This document shows, one piece after another, positions 9,296 to 18,405 of a stretch of DNA of 64,000 nt; the first letter of the stretch is position 1; every line of letters begins with the position of its first letter. Both the position numbers and the translations under genes were made by a program. This stretch comes from Halorientalis sp. LT38 (lineage in GTDB: Archaea; Halobacteriota; Halobacteria; Halobacteriales; Haloarculaceae), in assembly GCF_037031225.1 (NCBI RefSeq), contig NZ_JAYEZN010000001.1:1178001-1242000 (forward strand), in the 5' to 3' direction. The notes below the pieces were generated by a model. That model saw only the letters and a list, made by a program, of their open reading frames with translations, was not told where the DNA came from and made no database searches.

Positions 9296-9540
9296 AGTAG
9301 GCATTTGGGAAAGCGTTCGATAGAACGCGACGGAGTAGACGCCGAAGAAGTCACCGAACAACGATCTGAGGATGGCACGCTCGCCCTGTCCGGCCCATCG
9401 GCCGGGAGCATCGACCCGGCGAACCCGCCGGCAATGCCACCGAACACGCCGACGAGAATCGACTAACCCAGCGTGCTCACGAGATGCTGGTGGATGGACC
9501 CGGCGAGAAGCTAGCCGATTTTTCACCTTCGCTTCCTGAG
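9296..9540 (-). pseudogene. Frameshifted small membrane-protein remnant
   Basis: Two adjacent frames each hold part of one plausible protein. One reads SILVGVFGGIAGGFAGSMLP after an in-frame stop, and another carries RSLFGDFFGVYSVAFYRTL up to the stop. Joining them needs a frameshift and suppression of a TAG. This pattern suggests decay of a short Gly-rich membrane gene upstream of the CPBP gene. Family not recognised. Confidence 0.35.
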
Positions 9541-9547
9541 TACAGGT

Positions 9548-10006
9548 GTGGCAGATGAGATTCCCTTCCGCGAGGAGCAGAGATTCCGACAGTGGTGGCT
9601 CTGGGCCCTGCTGGGAGTCGTCGGTCTCGTGACTATCGTGGGAAGTGGACCGCTCGGAGTAGTCATCATGGGAGCCGTTTACGGGTTCATGTGGTCACTT
9701 CGCCTGGTCTCGGAGGTACGAGACGACGGACTCTACATCAGGTTTGCTCCACTCCACCGGTCGTTCAGGCGGGTACCGTGGACGGCGATCGAGTTCGTCG
9801 AGGCGACGACGTATCGGCCACTCCGCGACTACGGCGGGTGGGGAATCCGCTGGCGTCCAGGAGCGATCGCGTACAACGTCCGTGGCTCGCGCGGTGTGTT
9901 CCTAACGCGGCCCGGCGACCGCGATCTGCTGGTCGGGAGCCAGCGCCCTGAGGAGTTGGCAACGGCGATTCGAGCGGCGATGTCGGACGCGACTCGTCGA
10001 GGGTAG
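9548..10006 (+). CDS. Small membrane protein, possibly DUF6141 family
   Basis: A 152-residue protein with two hydrophobic segments (about 17-32 and 34-51) after a REEQRFRQWWLW opening, then a soluble beta-rich tail with VRDDGLYIRFAPLH and TRPGDRDLLVGSQRPEEL. The layout (two helices plus a PH-like tail) fits small bacterial and archaeal membrane families such as DUF6141. The assignment is from memory of the pattern and is uncertain. GTG start. Confidence 0.6.
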   Translation: MADEIPFREEQRFRQWWLWALLGVVGLVTIVGSGPLGVVIMGAVYGFMWSLRLVSEVRDDGLYIRFAPLHRSFRRVPWTAIEFVEATTYRPLRDYGGWGIRWRPGAIAYNVRGSRGVFLTRPGDRDLLVGSQRPEELATAIRAAMSDATRRG

Positions 10007-10080
10007 TCCAAGCGACGAGGAACAGCTCCGAGAGGCCTGCAGTACTGCACGCGCGTGTTTCGATACCGGGGTCAACACGT

Positions 10081-10482
10081 TCAGGGGGTACGAGCGTCGG
10101 GGGACTGTTCCTTGCGTGCCGTCGCCACGAGCGTACCACTCAGCAGGAAGCTGAAAACACCCCCAGTACCCGCACCGACGAGAAATCCCGGAAGGATCGG
10201 CCCATCGACCATCCATCCCGTGAGCGCGCCGAGCAGACCGCCGACGAAGAGGCTCACCAGCAGCGTGAACGCCACCACGCGCCGTTCCCAGTTCGGTCGG
10301 TCGAGATGTTCGGCAGTGAAGCGGCCTGCGAAGCCCCCAACGACGAGCCCACCCATCACGCCGAATCCGGTAACGACCGCGAATTGCTCTCCCACGCCAG
10401 AGAGCGTCGCCGCTGTCGCTCCGATACCGGCACCGAACGGGATTCCACTCCCCGTCCCGTATTGTTCCAGTGTGGACGTCAC
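10081..10482 (-). CDS. Glycine-rich four-helix membrane protein
   Basis: A 133-residue protein with four hydrophobic, Gly-rich segments (about 13-30, 33-52, 68-86, 95-115) and a charged tail. No domain recognised. It stands alone between convergent and co-directional genes. Likely a genuine membrane protein from its composition; role unknown. Confidence 0.6.
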   Translation of the reverse strand: MTSTLEQYGTGSGIPFGAGIGATAATLSGVGEQFAVVTGFGVMGGLVVGGFAGRFTAEHLDRPNWERRVVAFTLLVSLFVGGLLGALTGWMVDGPILPGFLVGAGTGGVFSFLLSGTLVATARKEQSPDARTP

Positions 10483-10611
10483 GGGCGAAGCCAGGACTGA
10501 CCAATCCTAAGCATTTGGGATCCGCTTTCATCCCGTTCTCTCCAGTCAGGGGCCAAGCGACCGAGATCGCCGTCGCGACGGTCGCCTGCGCCGAGCGGTG
10601 ACCCCCTCTGA

Positions 10612-12378
10612 TCACGCCGGTGGCGAGTAGCTGTCGAACCGCCGCACAGCCAGGCGGTACGAGACGACGGCGACGACGACCGCTCCGACGACGAGCAGCC
10701 CACTGGCCGCGAACTGGAACCGTCCGACACCGATGGACTGGATTCCGGCACCGATGCCGTGAAACCACGTTCCGACGTCCGAGAGGATGCCCCCATCGCT
10801 CCCGGCAGCGAGTGTGAGGAGGGTCGCCGGGAGAAAGCCCACGACACCAGCGACGACCGACCGGGCGATCCCGGCGTCAATAAGAAGGAGAGCCAGCAGT
10901 AGTCCGGGGATCGTCACGCCGAAGAAGTGAACGAACGTCGTCAGCAATCGCGGCGGAATCACGTCACGGCTCTGCCCGATACTGATCGCGCTGAACCGTG
11001 GGAAATACATCCCCACGGCCGGGGCGGTTGTGACGGCGACGAGGGTCCCGAGGACACTGGTCCCGACGAGTCCGGCGGCGACCGACAGTTCGAACGGGGC
11101 GGCCAGCGCGGCCCCGGTCGTTACCAGCACGACGAGCGGGAGCCCGAAGAGCAGACCGGGAACCATCAGACCACGGACGTACGCCGACCCGGAGATCGCG
11201 ATGAGCGTCGTCGGGAGGACCGGTCCCTCGTCGCCGAACGGATTCATGGCGAACGTGGCGCCGGCCACCCAGGGAAGCAAAACGGTAGCCGCTGGGGCGA
11301 GGACGGCCCAGGGCGACCCGAACTGCGCACTCGAGCTGAGCAGGCCACTCCCGACCCCCACTACGGGGAGCAACAGGAAGTTGAGTCGTCTCGGGTCTCG
11401 GCGAGTTCGCAGGATACTCCACTGGGCGACGCGGCGAACCGGCTGGGTGACACTACGTGGAATCCCGACCGGGGCGATCCCATCGGCGAGCGCCGTCCGC
11501 GTCCTCTCCGATCCGGACGTGGTGTGATCGGTGGGTGCAGCCTTCTCGACGTCACCGCTGACGGGGTCGGTGAACCAGAGCCGCGTCGCCTCCCGCTCGA
11601 CGAGGAGGATGCCGACGAGGACGACCAAGAGACTCCCACCCAGGGCCACGACTGCACGGGTCGTCGAGCCACGGACGGGGCTGCCGAGAACGGCGAGGTC
11701 CACGAACCATCCGACGGGGAGTACCGCCAGCGCCTCCTGGCCGATACCGCCGAACTGGGGGAGGGTCACAAGCAGGTAGCCTCCGATTGCGAGGAACGCG
11801 GCGAGGCCTCCGAGAACGGTCTTGTGACGAGCGACGAACGGTGACGTTGCGATCAAGAGCGCGATGGCGTAACCCAGCACCATTCCCAGGAGGACGGCGG
11901 TGAGGCCGAAAAGCACCGCCGCGAGTGGAATCAGGACGGCACTCACGGGGGAGGCGAAGAGGGAGACCACCCCACCCGTGAGGACGAGTACCGGGAGGGC
12001 CAGATAGGCGAGCACGCGAAGCGTCTCGGCGATCAGGAGACCGCCCACGACCGTCCGTGCGGAGACGGTCGTGAGCATGAGTGGTTCGGCGTCGATACGC
12101 GGGCGAGCGGAAACAACCCTCTGGGTGGCGATGAACACGCCGAACAGCCAGAGGAGGGCGACGGTTCCACGGGCGACCGGGGGGAGTGAAATCGAGCCGG
12201 CCTCCCTGATCACGTCGGCGAAGAGGTAGAGAAAGCCGACGAGCATGAGCGAGGGGAACACCAGTCCAGCAGCCATCAGGAACGCCCGTGCCTTGTCGTC
12301 GACAATGGCGCGGATTGTGCGCCGGAACTCGAAAACGCCAACCTGGAGGACGTGGCGTGGCCAGCCCGGTTCAGTCAT
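10612..12378 (-). CDS. ABC-2 type transporter permease
   Basis: A 588-residue permease with about 12 hydrophobic segments in two similar halves, joined by a hydrophilic linker around residues 285-330. It partners the ATP-binding protein encoded immediately upstream; its ATG at 12378 overlaps that gene's stop by eight bases. The fused-halves form is typical of haloarchaeal exporters of the NatA/NatB and ABC-2 kind. Substrate unknown. Confidence 0.8.
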   Translation of the reverse strand: MTEPGWPRHVLQVGVFEFRRTIRAIVDDKARAFLMAAGLVFPSLMLVGFLYLFADVIREAGSISLPPVARGTVALLWLFGVFIATQRVVSARPRIDAEPLMLTTVSARTVVGGLLIAETLRVLAYLALPVLVLTGGVVSLFASPVSAVLIPLAAVLFGLTAVLLGMVLGYAIALLIATSPFVARHKTVLGGLAAFLAIGGYLLVTLPQFGGIGQEALAVLPVGWFVDLAVLGSPVRGSTTRAVVALGGSLLVVLVGILLVEREATRLWFTDPVSGDVEKAAPTDHTTSGSERTRTALADGIAPVGIPRSVTQPVRRVAQWSILRTRRDPRRLNFLLLPVVGVGSGLLSSSAQFGSPWAVLAPAATVLLPWVAGATFAMNPFGDEGPVLPTTLIAISGSAYVRGLMVPGLLFGLPLVVLVTTGAALAAPFELSVAAGLVGTSVLGTLVAVTTAPAVGMYFPRFSAISIGQSRDVIPPRLLTTFVHFFGVTIPGLLLALLLIDAGIARSVVAGVVGFLPATLLTLAAGSDGGILSDVGTWFHGIGAGIQSIGVGRFQFAASGLLVVGAVVVAVVSYRLAVRRFDSYSPPA

Positions 12379-13141
12379 CCTCGGCCTCCACGGACGCCCC
12401 GGCTGCTGGGTCCGTGCTCGTGACTTCGAGGAATGCGTCTTCGAGGGTTCGGGCATCACCAGTTTCAGCGCGCCGGGTCAACTGCTCGGGCGTGTCCTCG
12501 GCGACGAGTCGTCCCTCGTAGAGGATGCCGACAGTATCGGCGATCTCCTCGACCACTGGAAGAATATGTGTCGTGAGGAAAACCGTCGTCCCCTCGTCGG
12601 TGAGTTCGCGGATGTGTTCACGGATGGTTCGAGCCGCGCGTGGGTCGAGCCCGGATGTCGGCTCGTCGAGAAAGGCGATGTCTGGACTGTGGAGTACTGC
12701 CTGGACGTAGGCGACCTTCTGGCGCATCCCCTTCGAGTAGTCGGCGATTCGGGTTGCGGCATCGTCCGGCGACAGGCCCACACGGTCGAGGAGACTATCG
12801 ATGCGGTTCTGGACTTCCTGCTGTGGGATATCCCGGAGACCGGCGATGTATTCGAGTTGTTCATAGGCCGTGGCCTGCTCGTACAGGGGTGGTTCCTCGG
12901 GGAGGTAGCCGATGTGAGGGCGGAGAGCTTTTCGGTTGGTGACGGAAACACCAGTGACAGTTGCAGTTCCGCTGGTTGGCGTTGTCAGGCCGGTGAGCAT
13001 CCGCATCGTCGTGGTCTTGCCGGAGCCATTCGGACCGAGGAAGCCATAGACGGTTCCCTCGGGAACGGTGAGGTCGAGGCTATCCACGGCGGTCGTCTCG
13101 CCGTAGCGTTTGGTCAAAGCGGAGGTCTCAATCGCTCGCAT
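12371..13141 (-). CDS. ABC transporter ATP-binding protein
   Basis: A 256-residue nucleotide-binding domain with Walker A GPNGSGKTT (36-44), signature-like DYSKGMRQK, Walker B IAFLDEP and the switch His in LTTHIL. The DYSKGMRQK form is usual in CcmA/NatA-type drug and antibiotic exporters. The ATG at 13141 gives the family's normal N-terminus (AIETSALTKRYG). It is co-transcribed with the overlapping permease gene. Confidence 0.92.
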   Translation of the reverse strand: MRAIETSALTKRYGETTAVDSLDLTVPEGTVYGFLGPNGSGKTTTMRMLTGLTTPTSGTATVTGVSVTNRKALRPHIGYLPEEPPLYEQATAYEQLEYIAGLRDIPQQEVQNRIDSLLDRVGLSPDDAATRIADYSKGMRQKVAYVQAVLHSPDIAFLDEPTSGLDPRAARTIREHIRELTDEGTTVFLTTHILPVVEEIADTVGILYEGRLVAEDTPEQLTRRAETGDARTLEDAFLEVTSTDPAAGASVEAEDD

Positions 13142-13254
13142 GGAGGGTCTCGGGAGCACCATCACCTCCGTGCACGAAAAATGTGACTCACTGGAGCTGT
13201 TGACGTCCCCAGCAGCCCGTAGAATTGCTGTGCTGGGCCCAGCGGGCGTTCAGT

Positions 13255-14064
13255 TCACAGCACCGCGACCTGTACGAGCGAGAGCACGAGGAGGGGGACG
13301 TGAAACGAGGCGTGAGCGACCATCGCGGTTTCGAGACTGCGTCGCCAGTAGAGCCAGCCAAAGAGGACGCCGGCGACCGCGTTCAGCAGTACCGTCCGAG
13401 CAACCAGTGCCGGCGTGAGGGCGACTGACTGGGCGAGTGCCGGAAGATGACCCACGCCGAACAGGACGGCGGACACGACGATTGCGAACCAGACGACTCT
13501 CGGTTGCGGGCCGTCAGTTCGTCGCCCAGTGACGCGCCAGCCGGCATACACGAGGACGGACATCAGTCCGAACCGGAGCATGAGTTCCTCGGTGATTCCC
13601 CCGTAGAGAAATCGGACGGGCGCGTAGGCGAGGACATCGAGCACAGTTGGCCTGGTCGCTCCGAGAACCGACTGTGGCAGGTCCTGGGCGACGAACGGCA
13701 TCAACATTGCGTCGAGGACGACGATCAGGATACCTCCGATGATGCCGCTTCCGACCGCTAGACCGGCTTCAGCACGGAGGTGTTGCCAGATGCCGTCATC
13801 GGTGCCAGATCCCTCGATGGCGTACGAGCGCAGTCGGACCCGCGGCGCTGCGAACGCACCAAGCAGACACGCGACACCGAGGAGCAACAGTGGGTTGATC
13901 GCCGAGACCACAGCGAGAAGCGGGAGTGACAGCCCGGCCGGGACCGCAGTAGCCGGCGTCATGAGGTAGATGTAGCCGACGAGGGCCAGGATTCCAGGCA
14001 AACCCAGCAGCAGGCCCAGACCGAATCGCTTCCCGAACGAAGGGACGTTTTCAGTCGGAGACAT
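13255..14064 (-). CDS. CPBP family intramembrane protease
   Basis: A 269-residue membrane protein with about eight hydrophobic helices. CPBP motifs are present: Glu159-Glu160 with Arg164 (EELMLRFG), FGVGH with His206, and AHASFH with His251. It is encoded just upstream of the ABC transporter pair on the same strand (113-base gap), so they may work together. The ATG at 14064 begins MSPTENVPSF. The open frame continues far upstream only because antisense GC-rich DNA lacks stops. Confidence 0.82.
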   Translation of the reverse strand: MSPTENVPSFGKRFGLGLLLGLPGILALVGYIYLMTPATAVPAGLSLPLLAVVSAINPLLLLGVACLLGAFAAPRVRLRSYAIEGSGTDDGIWQHLRAEAGLAVGSGIIGGILIVVLDAMLMPFVAQDLPQSVLGATRPTVLDVLAYAPVRFLYGGITEELMLRFGLMSVLVYAGWRVTGRRTDGPQPRVVWFAIVVSAVLFGVGHLPALAQSVALTPALVARTVLLNAVAGVLFGWLYWRRSLETAMVAHASFHVPLLVLSLVQVAVL

Positions 14065-14121
14065 GACCCCGACGACTCCCGGTGTCGAGAAAGGAGTTAT
14101 GGAACCGCTGGCTTCCCCCGT

Positions 14122-14429
14122 CACTGCCCCTCCGAACTGGGGCCGGCAGTCGGCACCGTCGCGGCACCCGGATCGGTCTCGTACACCTCGTTCGCGCCCT
14201 AGCAGTCGTGCTCGTTGAGCAGGGCGCGGATCTCGTCGGGGACGCTCGTCCCCTCGGCGAGGTCGAGGCGGTCCTCGTGGTGGCCGACGGCGACGATCCG
14301 GCGGGCGCCCAGCCGACGAGCGGCGAGGACGCCACAGAGGCCGAGCGCGTCGGTCGGAGCCGTCAGTTCCGGTTTCGGGACCTCCTCGACGCGGACGTCG
14401 CCGGGGCCGTGAAAGACTGCTGCGCGCAT
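14122..14429 (-). pseudogene. Chimeric remnant: alcohol dehydrogenase fused to neighbour gene copy
   Basis: The remnant opens with the N-terminus of a zinc-type alcohol dehydrogenase (MRAAVFHGPGDVRVEEVP). It jumps to a piece of the NAD-binding domain (GLCGVLAARRLGARRIVAVG) with about 140 residues missing, then continues as the C-terminal part of the small gene at 17994-18299 (LDLAEGTSVPDEIRALL). The junction falls at LDLA, shared by both parents. The next Tyr codon of the donor (TAC) is TAG here (14199-14201), and the reading continues GANEVYET before diverging. Both parent functions are lost. Confidence 0.7.
14174..14268 (+). repeat. 95-base direct repeat, copy 1
   Basis: Matches 18098-18192 with two mismatches. 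It forms the 3-prime part of the chimeric alcohol-dehydrogenase remnant. One mismatch creates the TAG stop in this copy. Confidence 0.9.
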
Positions 14430-14528
14430 ACTCCACCCAGGAGCCAGCAGAGACAAAGAAGCACGGTCTCCCGCCTGCTCCAGGCCGACTGGCGGGGCGG
14501 GCCACCGACCCACGACGCGACTCACCGA

Positions 14529-16274
14529 TCAGGGGCTCCCGTCGGTCCCGTCCGTTCCCTCCGACTCGGAGGTCTCCCGGTCGGGCTCCGACCAGTCCTC
14601 GGTCCCGACCTCGATGTCGACCGGCACCCCATCGAGCAACTCCCGCCAGTGTGGCTTCGCCGGCGGCATCGACCCCCTGATCGACTGGTCGTCGGTCAGG
14701 ACGCGGTCGAGTTCGCGTTCCACGTCGGCCAGCAACGACTCGCCGACGTCCCCGCGGATCTCCCCGCGCTGGACGACTCGCTTGATCGCCTCGTGTTCGG
14801 CCTGAAGGACGCGCCGCTCGCTCCGTCGGCGTTCGTGGGCTCTGAGCGCGGGATACGTCCGGAGCAACTGTTCGATCGCGTCGACGATCTCGGTCCGTTC
14901 GTCCCGGTAGGCCGCCGTGATATCGATGTAGACGCTCTCGGGGATCTCGTCGTCCGAGAACAGGCTGTCGGCGGTTTCGAGGGCCGCGTCGACGCCGTGG
15001 AGGCGGCCGACGAGCGCGTCGTAGAGCAGTCGCCAGGGATCGTCGCCGGAGAGGTCGAGTCGGTCGACGAGTCCAGACATCGTCGTCCCGTTGACGACGA
15101 GCGTGAACGCGGCGACGCCGAACAGCAACGCCGTGAACTCTTCGGCGAGCGCGGTCGGGAGCTGCGCCCGGGCGTCGAGTACCAGCGCGACCGAGACCGC
15201 TGCGTGGATGCCCGACCAGGCGACGACGTGCTGGGCGGCACGCGAGATCGGCGTCGCCTGCCACCAGTTGTACAGTTCGAGCAACGGGTAGACGACCAGC
15301 GCCCGGGCGAGAAACGCGAGGACGACGGTCACGGCGATGGCCGGCGCGTGGGCCACGAGGAGATCGACCGGCGTGATGAGTCCGATCGAGACGAACACGA
15401 TGGTGTTGGCGAGCACAGCGACCAGGTCCCACGCGAACCCGATCGAAAAGTGAATCTCCGGGGCGATGTCGGCGGGCCCGTCCTCCGCCCCGAGGACGAA
15501 CCCTGCGGCGAGGGTGCCGATGACACCGCTGGTACCGAACTGGTAGAGCAGGAGGTAGACGCCGTAGGCGGTCAGGACCGAGACGATCACGGCGGTCGGT
15601 CGGTCGTCGGCGAACGCGACGACGACCGCGGCGAGCGCGCCCGCGGCGCCCCCGACGAGGACGCCCCCGACGAACGCGACGGTGATGCCAGCCCCCACGT
15701 CGAGAGCGAGTTCGACCGGCCCGTGAAACCGGACGGGATCGACGCCGAGGGGCCCTGCCTCGAGGACGCCCAGAACCGTCGCGTAGACGACGATGGCGAC
15801 CCCGTCGTTCAGGAGGCTCTCGCCCTCGACGAGGACTGCGAGCCGATCGGGGACGTCGAGTTCCTCGAAGATCGCCACGACCGAGACGGGATCGGTCGGC
15901 ATGACGATCGCACCGAACAGAACCGCGACGACGAGCGAGAAGCCAAACAGGTAGCGACTCGCGACCGCGACCAGCGCGATCGAGCAACAGAAGCCGACGA
16001 CGGCGAGCAACAGGATCGGCGTCAGGTTCGCACGGAGCGCCCTGGCGTCGATCGTCACGGCGTCTCTGAAGATCAGCGCCGGGAGCAAGACGAGCAGGAT
16101 GAACTCGGACGTGATGGGGTCGGGGATCGGCGGCCCGAGTGCCGAGACGAGCAACCCGGTGACGACCAGACCGATCGTGTACTGGATCCGGGCGTCCCTC
16201 GCCGCGAGCACGCCGACGACCGCAGCGATCCCGAACAGCGCCAGCAGTCCCCAGAGTTGCCCCTCGATCCCCAT
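14529..16274 (-). CDS. Na+/H+ antiporter, CPA1 (NhaP) family
   Basis: A 581-residue protein with about 12-13 membrane helices up to residue 410, then a 170-residue charged cytoplasmic tail. Family motifs visible are MPTDPVSVVAIF, GESLLNDGVAIV (the ND pair that carries ions) and GIHAAVSVALVL. CPA1 antiporters exchange Na+ for H+ across the cytoplasmic membrane, which suits a salt-in halophile. The long helical tail (ERRRSERRVLQAEHEAIKR) probably senses pH or ligands. ATG start; monocistronic. Confidence 0.9.
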   Translation of the reverse strand: MGIEGQLWGLLALFGIAAVVGVLAARDARIQYTIGLVVTGLLVSALGPPIPDPITSEFILLVLLPALIFRDAVTIDARALRANLTPILLLAVVGFCCSIALVAVASRYLFGFSLVVAVLFGAIVMPTDPVSVVAIFEELDVPDRLAVLVEGESLLNDGVAIVVYATVLGVLEAGPLGVDPVRFHGPVELALDVGAGITVAFVGGVLVGGAAGALAAVVVAFADDRPTAVIVSVLTAYGVYLLLYQFGTSGVIGTLAAGFVLGAEDGPADIAPEIHFSIGFAWDLVAVLANTIVFVSIGLITPVDLLVAHAPAIAVTVVLAFLARALVVYPLLELYNWWQATPISRAAQHVVAWSGIHAAVSVALVLDARAQLPTALAEEFTALLFGVAAFTLVVNGTTMSGLVDRLDLSGDDPWRLLYDALVGRLHGVDAALETADSLFSDDEIPESVYIDITAAYRDERTEIVDAIEQLLRTYPALRAHERRRSERRVLQAEHEAIKRVVQRGEIRGDVGESLLADVERELDRVLTDDQSIRGSMPPAKPHWRELLDGVPVDIEVGTEDWSEPDRETSESEGTDGTDGSP

Positions 16275-16416
16275 ACGCCCGGTTCCACGTTGTGCCGGAA
16301 AAACGCGGGGTGGGTCCGCCGAGACACATGTCTGACCCCTGGCTCCGTCGCTCGCCTGCCGTCGGCACGCCTACCGCGACGGCGACCGACTCAGCGCCGC
16401 TCGATCGAGCGTGCGG

Positions 16417-16770
16417 TCACCCCAGTCGTTCGGTCTGTCGTTCGAAGCGTCTCCAGGCGCGCATTCCGTTGGAGACGGACTTCGCGTCGAAGCCGTGTGC
16501 CCGCAGGAACTCGGCAGCGCGAGCGGACGTGACGCCGGCCTTGCAGACGACCGCGATCTCCTCGTCGTCGGGGAGGTCGTCGAGGTGCGTCTCGAGTCCC
16601 GAGAAGTCGTACTGGAGGAGGTCCTCGTAGACGGGGACGTTCGCGCTCCCGGGAATCCGATGCGACGCGTAGTCGTCCGTCTCGCGAACGTCAACGACGA
16701 AGAGGTCCGGAGCGTCTTCCGTCGCGAGACGACGCGCGACCTCGGCGACTTCGATATCGGTATTGCTCAC
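16417..16770 (-). CDS. Rhodanese-domain protein
   Basis: A 117-residue single rhodanese domain: VVDVRETDDYASHRIPGSANVP, then the active-site loop CKAGVTSAR with the sulfur-accepting Cys. The GTG start at 16770 gives a normal family length; upstream codons are unlike a protein. Such single-domain rhodaneses carry persulfide sulfur. It is divergent from the methyltransferase and second rhodanese genes that follow. Confidence 0.85.
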   Translation of the reverse strand: MSNTDIEVAEVARRLATEDAPDLFVVDVRETDDYASHRIPGSANVPVYEDLLQYDFSGLETHLDDLPDDEEIAVVCKAGVTSARAAEFLRAHGFDAKSVSNGMRAWRRFERQTERLG

Positions 16771-16966
16771 GTTGACCAATATCGGAGAGTGTCGAAGCCA
16801 TAAGTATGTCGGAAGTGAAACGGTTTCTCGCGTTCGTATAGTCCCACGAACAGGATAATTGCGTCTGTGAGGGAGGGACTGTCCGGCGAGGCGACAGGCT
16901 GGACAACCCGGACGTGTTCCGCGGAATTCAGCAGTCATTTCACGGTCCATACACAACTATCTTCGA

Positions 16967-17527
16967 ATGGGACATCACACGTTCGACGCGGGAAAAGCGG
17001 CGAAACTCGAGGACGCCGCGGCCCGGTATCGGTCCGTCTCCCGCGAGGAACTCCTCTGGGCACTCGACCCGACAGGAACGGACGCGGTAGTCGACCTCGG
17101 GAGCGGGACGGGGTTTTACACCGACGACGTCGCTCCACACGTCGATCGCGTCTACGCCGTCGACATTCAGGAGGCGATGCACGACCACTACCGTGAAAAG
17201 GGCGTCCCCGAGAACGTGGCCCTCGTCACCTCGGGAATCGAGGATCTCCCGTTCGACGACGGCGAACTCGACGCAGCCGTCTCGACGATGACCTACCACG
17301 AGTTCGCAACGGACGGTGCGCTCGCCGAACTCGCCCGAGTCCTCGCGTCCGGCGGCCGCCTCGTCGTGGCCGACTGGTCCGCGGACGGGACCGGCGAGGA
17401 CGGACCACCGCTCGACGAACGGTTCAGCGAAACCGAGGCCGCCTCGGCGCTCGACGCGGCCGGTTTCGAGATCGAGTTCCGGGCGACGCGGTCGGAAACG
17501 TTCCTGCTGGTCGCGACGAGACGATGA
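16967..17527 (+). CDS. Class I SAM-dependent methyltransferase
   Basis: A 186-residue methyltransferase of the UbiE/arsM-like class I fold. Motif I VVDLGSGTGFYTDDV and acidic strand-2 end YAVDIQEAM bind SAM; IEDLPFDDGELDAAVS follows. The short length has no extra domain. It overlaps the following rhodanese gene by four bases (ATGA), so the two are coupled and may serve sulfur or chalcogen metabolism. Substrate unknown. Confidence 0.87.
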   Translation: MGHHTFDAGKAAKLEDAAARYRSVSREELLWALDPTGTDAVVDLGSGTGFYTDDVAPHVDRVYAVDIQEAMHDHYREKGVPENVALVTSGIEDLPFDDGELDAAVSTMTYHEFATDGALAELARVLASGGRLVVADWSADGTGEDGPPLDERFSETEAASALDAAGFEIEFRATRSETFLLVATRR

Positions 17528-17892
17528 GCGGGATCGGGCCGGGTCGACTCGACGACCGACGTGCGGCCGACGACGTGTTCGTCCTCGACGTCAGACCGGC
17601 GGACAGCTACCGGGACGGCCACCTCGAGGGGAGCTACAACGCGCCGGTATACGACGACCTGCGGGAGGGGGCCGTGGAGGCTCTCGATCCGCACCTGGAC
17701 GCGCTCCCCGAGGATACCGAGATCGTCACGGTCTGCAAGGCCGGCATCGTCGCCCGGACGGCCACCGACCACCTCGAATCGGCGGGGTACGACGCCACCA
17801 CGCTCACCGGCGGCTACGCCGGGTGGCGACAGTACGAGCGGAACACGGTGCTGTACCGCCTCGCCGCGCTCGCCCGGCGCATCCTGCCCTGA
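17524..17892 (+). CDS. Rhodanese-domain protein
   Basis: A 122-residue rhodanese domain (VLDVRPADSYRDGHLEGSYN) with active-site loop CKAGIVART and a basic C-terminal helix (LYRLAALARRILP) that might touch the membrane. Its ATG overlaps the methyltransferase stop. It is a paralogue of the divergent rhodanese at 16417-16770. Confidence 0.85.
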   Translation: MSGIGPGRLDDRRAADDVFVLDVRPADSYRDGHLEGSYNAPVYDDLREGAVEALDPHLDALPEDTEIVTVCKAGIVARTATDHLESAGYDATTLTGGYAGWRQYERNTVLYRLAALARRILP

Positions 17893-17993
17893 CGCGAGGG
17901 TAGATCGGTTCTCGTCGGTCCGGCCGAAATGTCGGCGTCGACCCGTGTCACTGCGGGGGCTAGGAAGCCGAGGGGAACGCGCGGGCGACGCCG

Positions 17994-18299
17994 TCACTCC
18001 ACCACGTAGGACTGGTGGTCGCCGCGCGTCTGCACGTCGACGAACTGGTGGCGCGTCTCGTCGCCGACCGCGCCCGCGAAGGACGCGTCGGCCGCGCCGG
18101 TCTCGTACACCTCGTTCGCGCCGTAGCAGTCGTGCTCGTTGAGCAGGGCGCGGATCTCGTCGGGGACGCTCGTTCCCTCGGCGAGGTCGAGGACCAGCAG
18201 GCGGTCGGTGAAACTCTTGGCCAGCCACGCGTCCGCGACGGCCTCGTGCTCGCGGAGGTCGGTCGCGAGTTCGCGGAGTCGGTCCGCGCGGTCGGTCAT
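17994..18299 (-). CDS. Conserved haloarchaeal protein, parent of the duplicated segment
   Basis: A 101-residue soluble protein starting at the ATG at 18299 (MTDRADRLRELATDLREHEA); an ATG nine codons upstream is an alternative. An N-terminal helical half is followed by LLVLDLAEGTSVPDEIRALL and a C-terminal half rich in polar residues. No domain recognised. Its central 95 bases are duplicated at 14174-14268, which shows this copy is the intact parent. Confidence 0.65.
   Translation of the reverse strand: MTDRADRLRELATDLREHEAVADAWLAKSFTDRLLVLDLAEGTSVPDEIRALLNEHDCYGANEVYETGAADASFAGAVGDETRHQFVDVQTRGDHQSYVVE
18098..18192 (+). repeat. 95-base direct repeat, copy 2
   Basis: The copy inside the intact small gene at 17994-18299; 93 of 95 bases match 14174-14268. 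Confidence 0.9.
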
Positions 18300-18405
18300 C
18301 GACGATAGTAGGTCACGATCGGCCATAGCCGCGGTGGCGAACATGTTGTCCGGCCGGTCACGGGGTCCCATCGGTGACCGACCGAACCGGTTCGGCCGAG
18401 ACGAC

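Noticed and set aside
13255-16368. A stop-free minus-strand frame of more than 1000 codons across the antiporter region
   Set aside because: Only its last 269 codons (CPBP protease) look like protein. The rest is Arg/Pro-rich shadow sequence, in another frame of the NhaP gene, made stop-free by high GC.
14082-16532. A plus-strand frame of about 816 codons opposite the NhaP antiporter
   Set aside because: Its composition is an antisense shadow; the NhaP motifs on the minus strand decide the coding strand.
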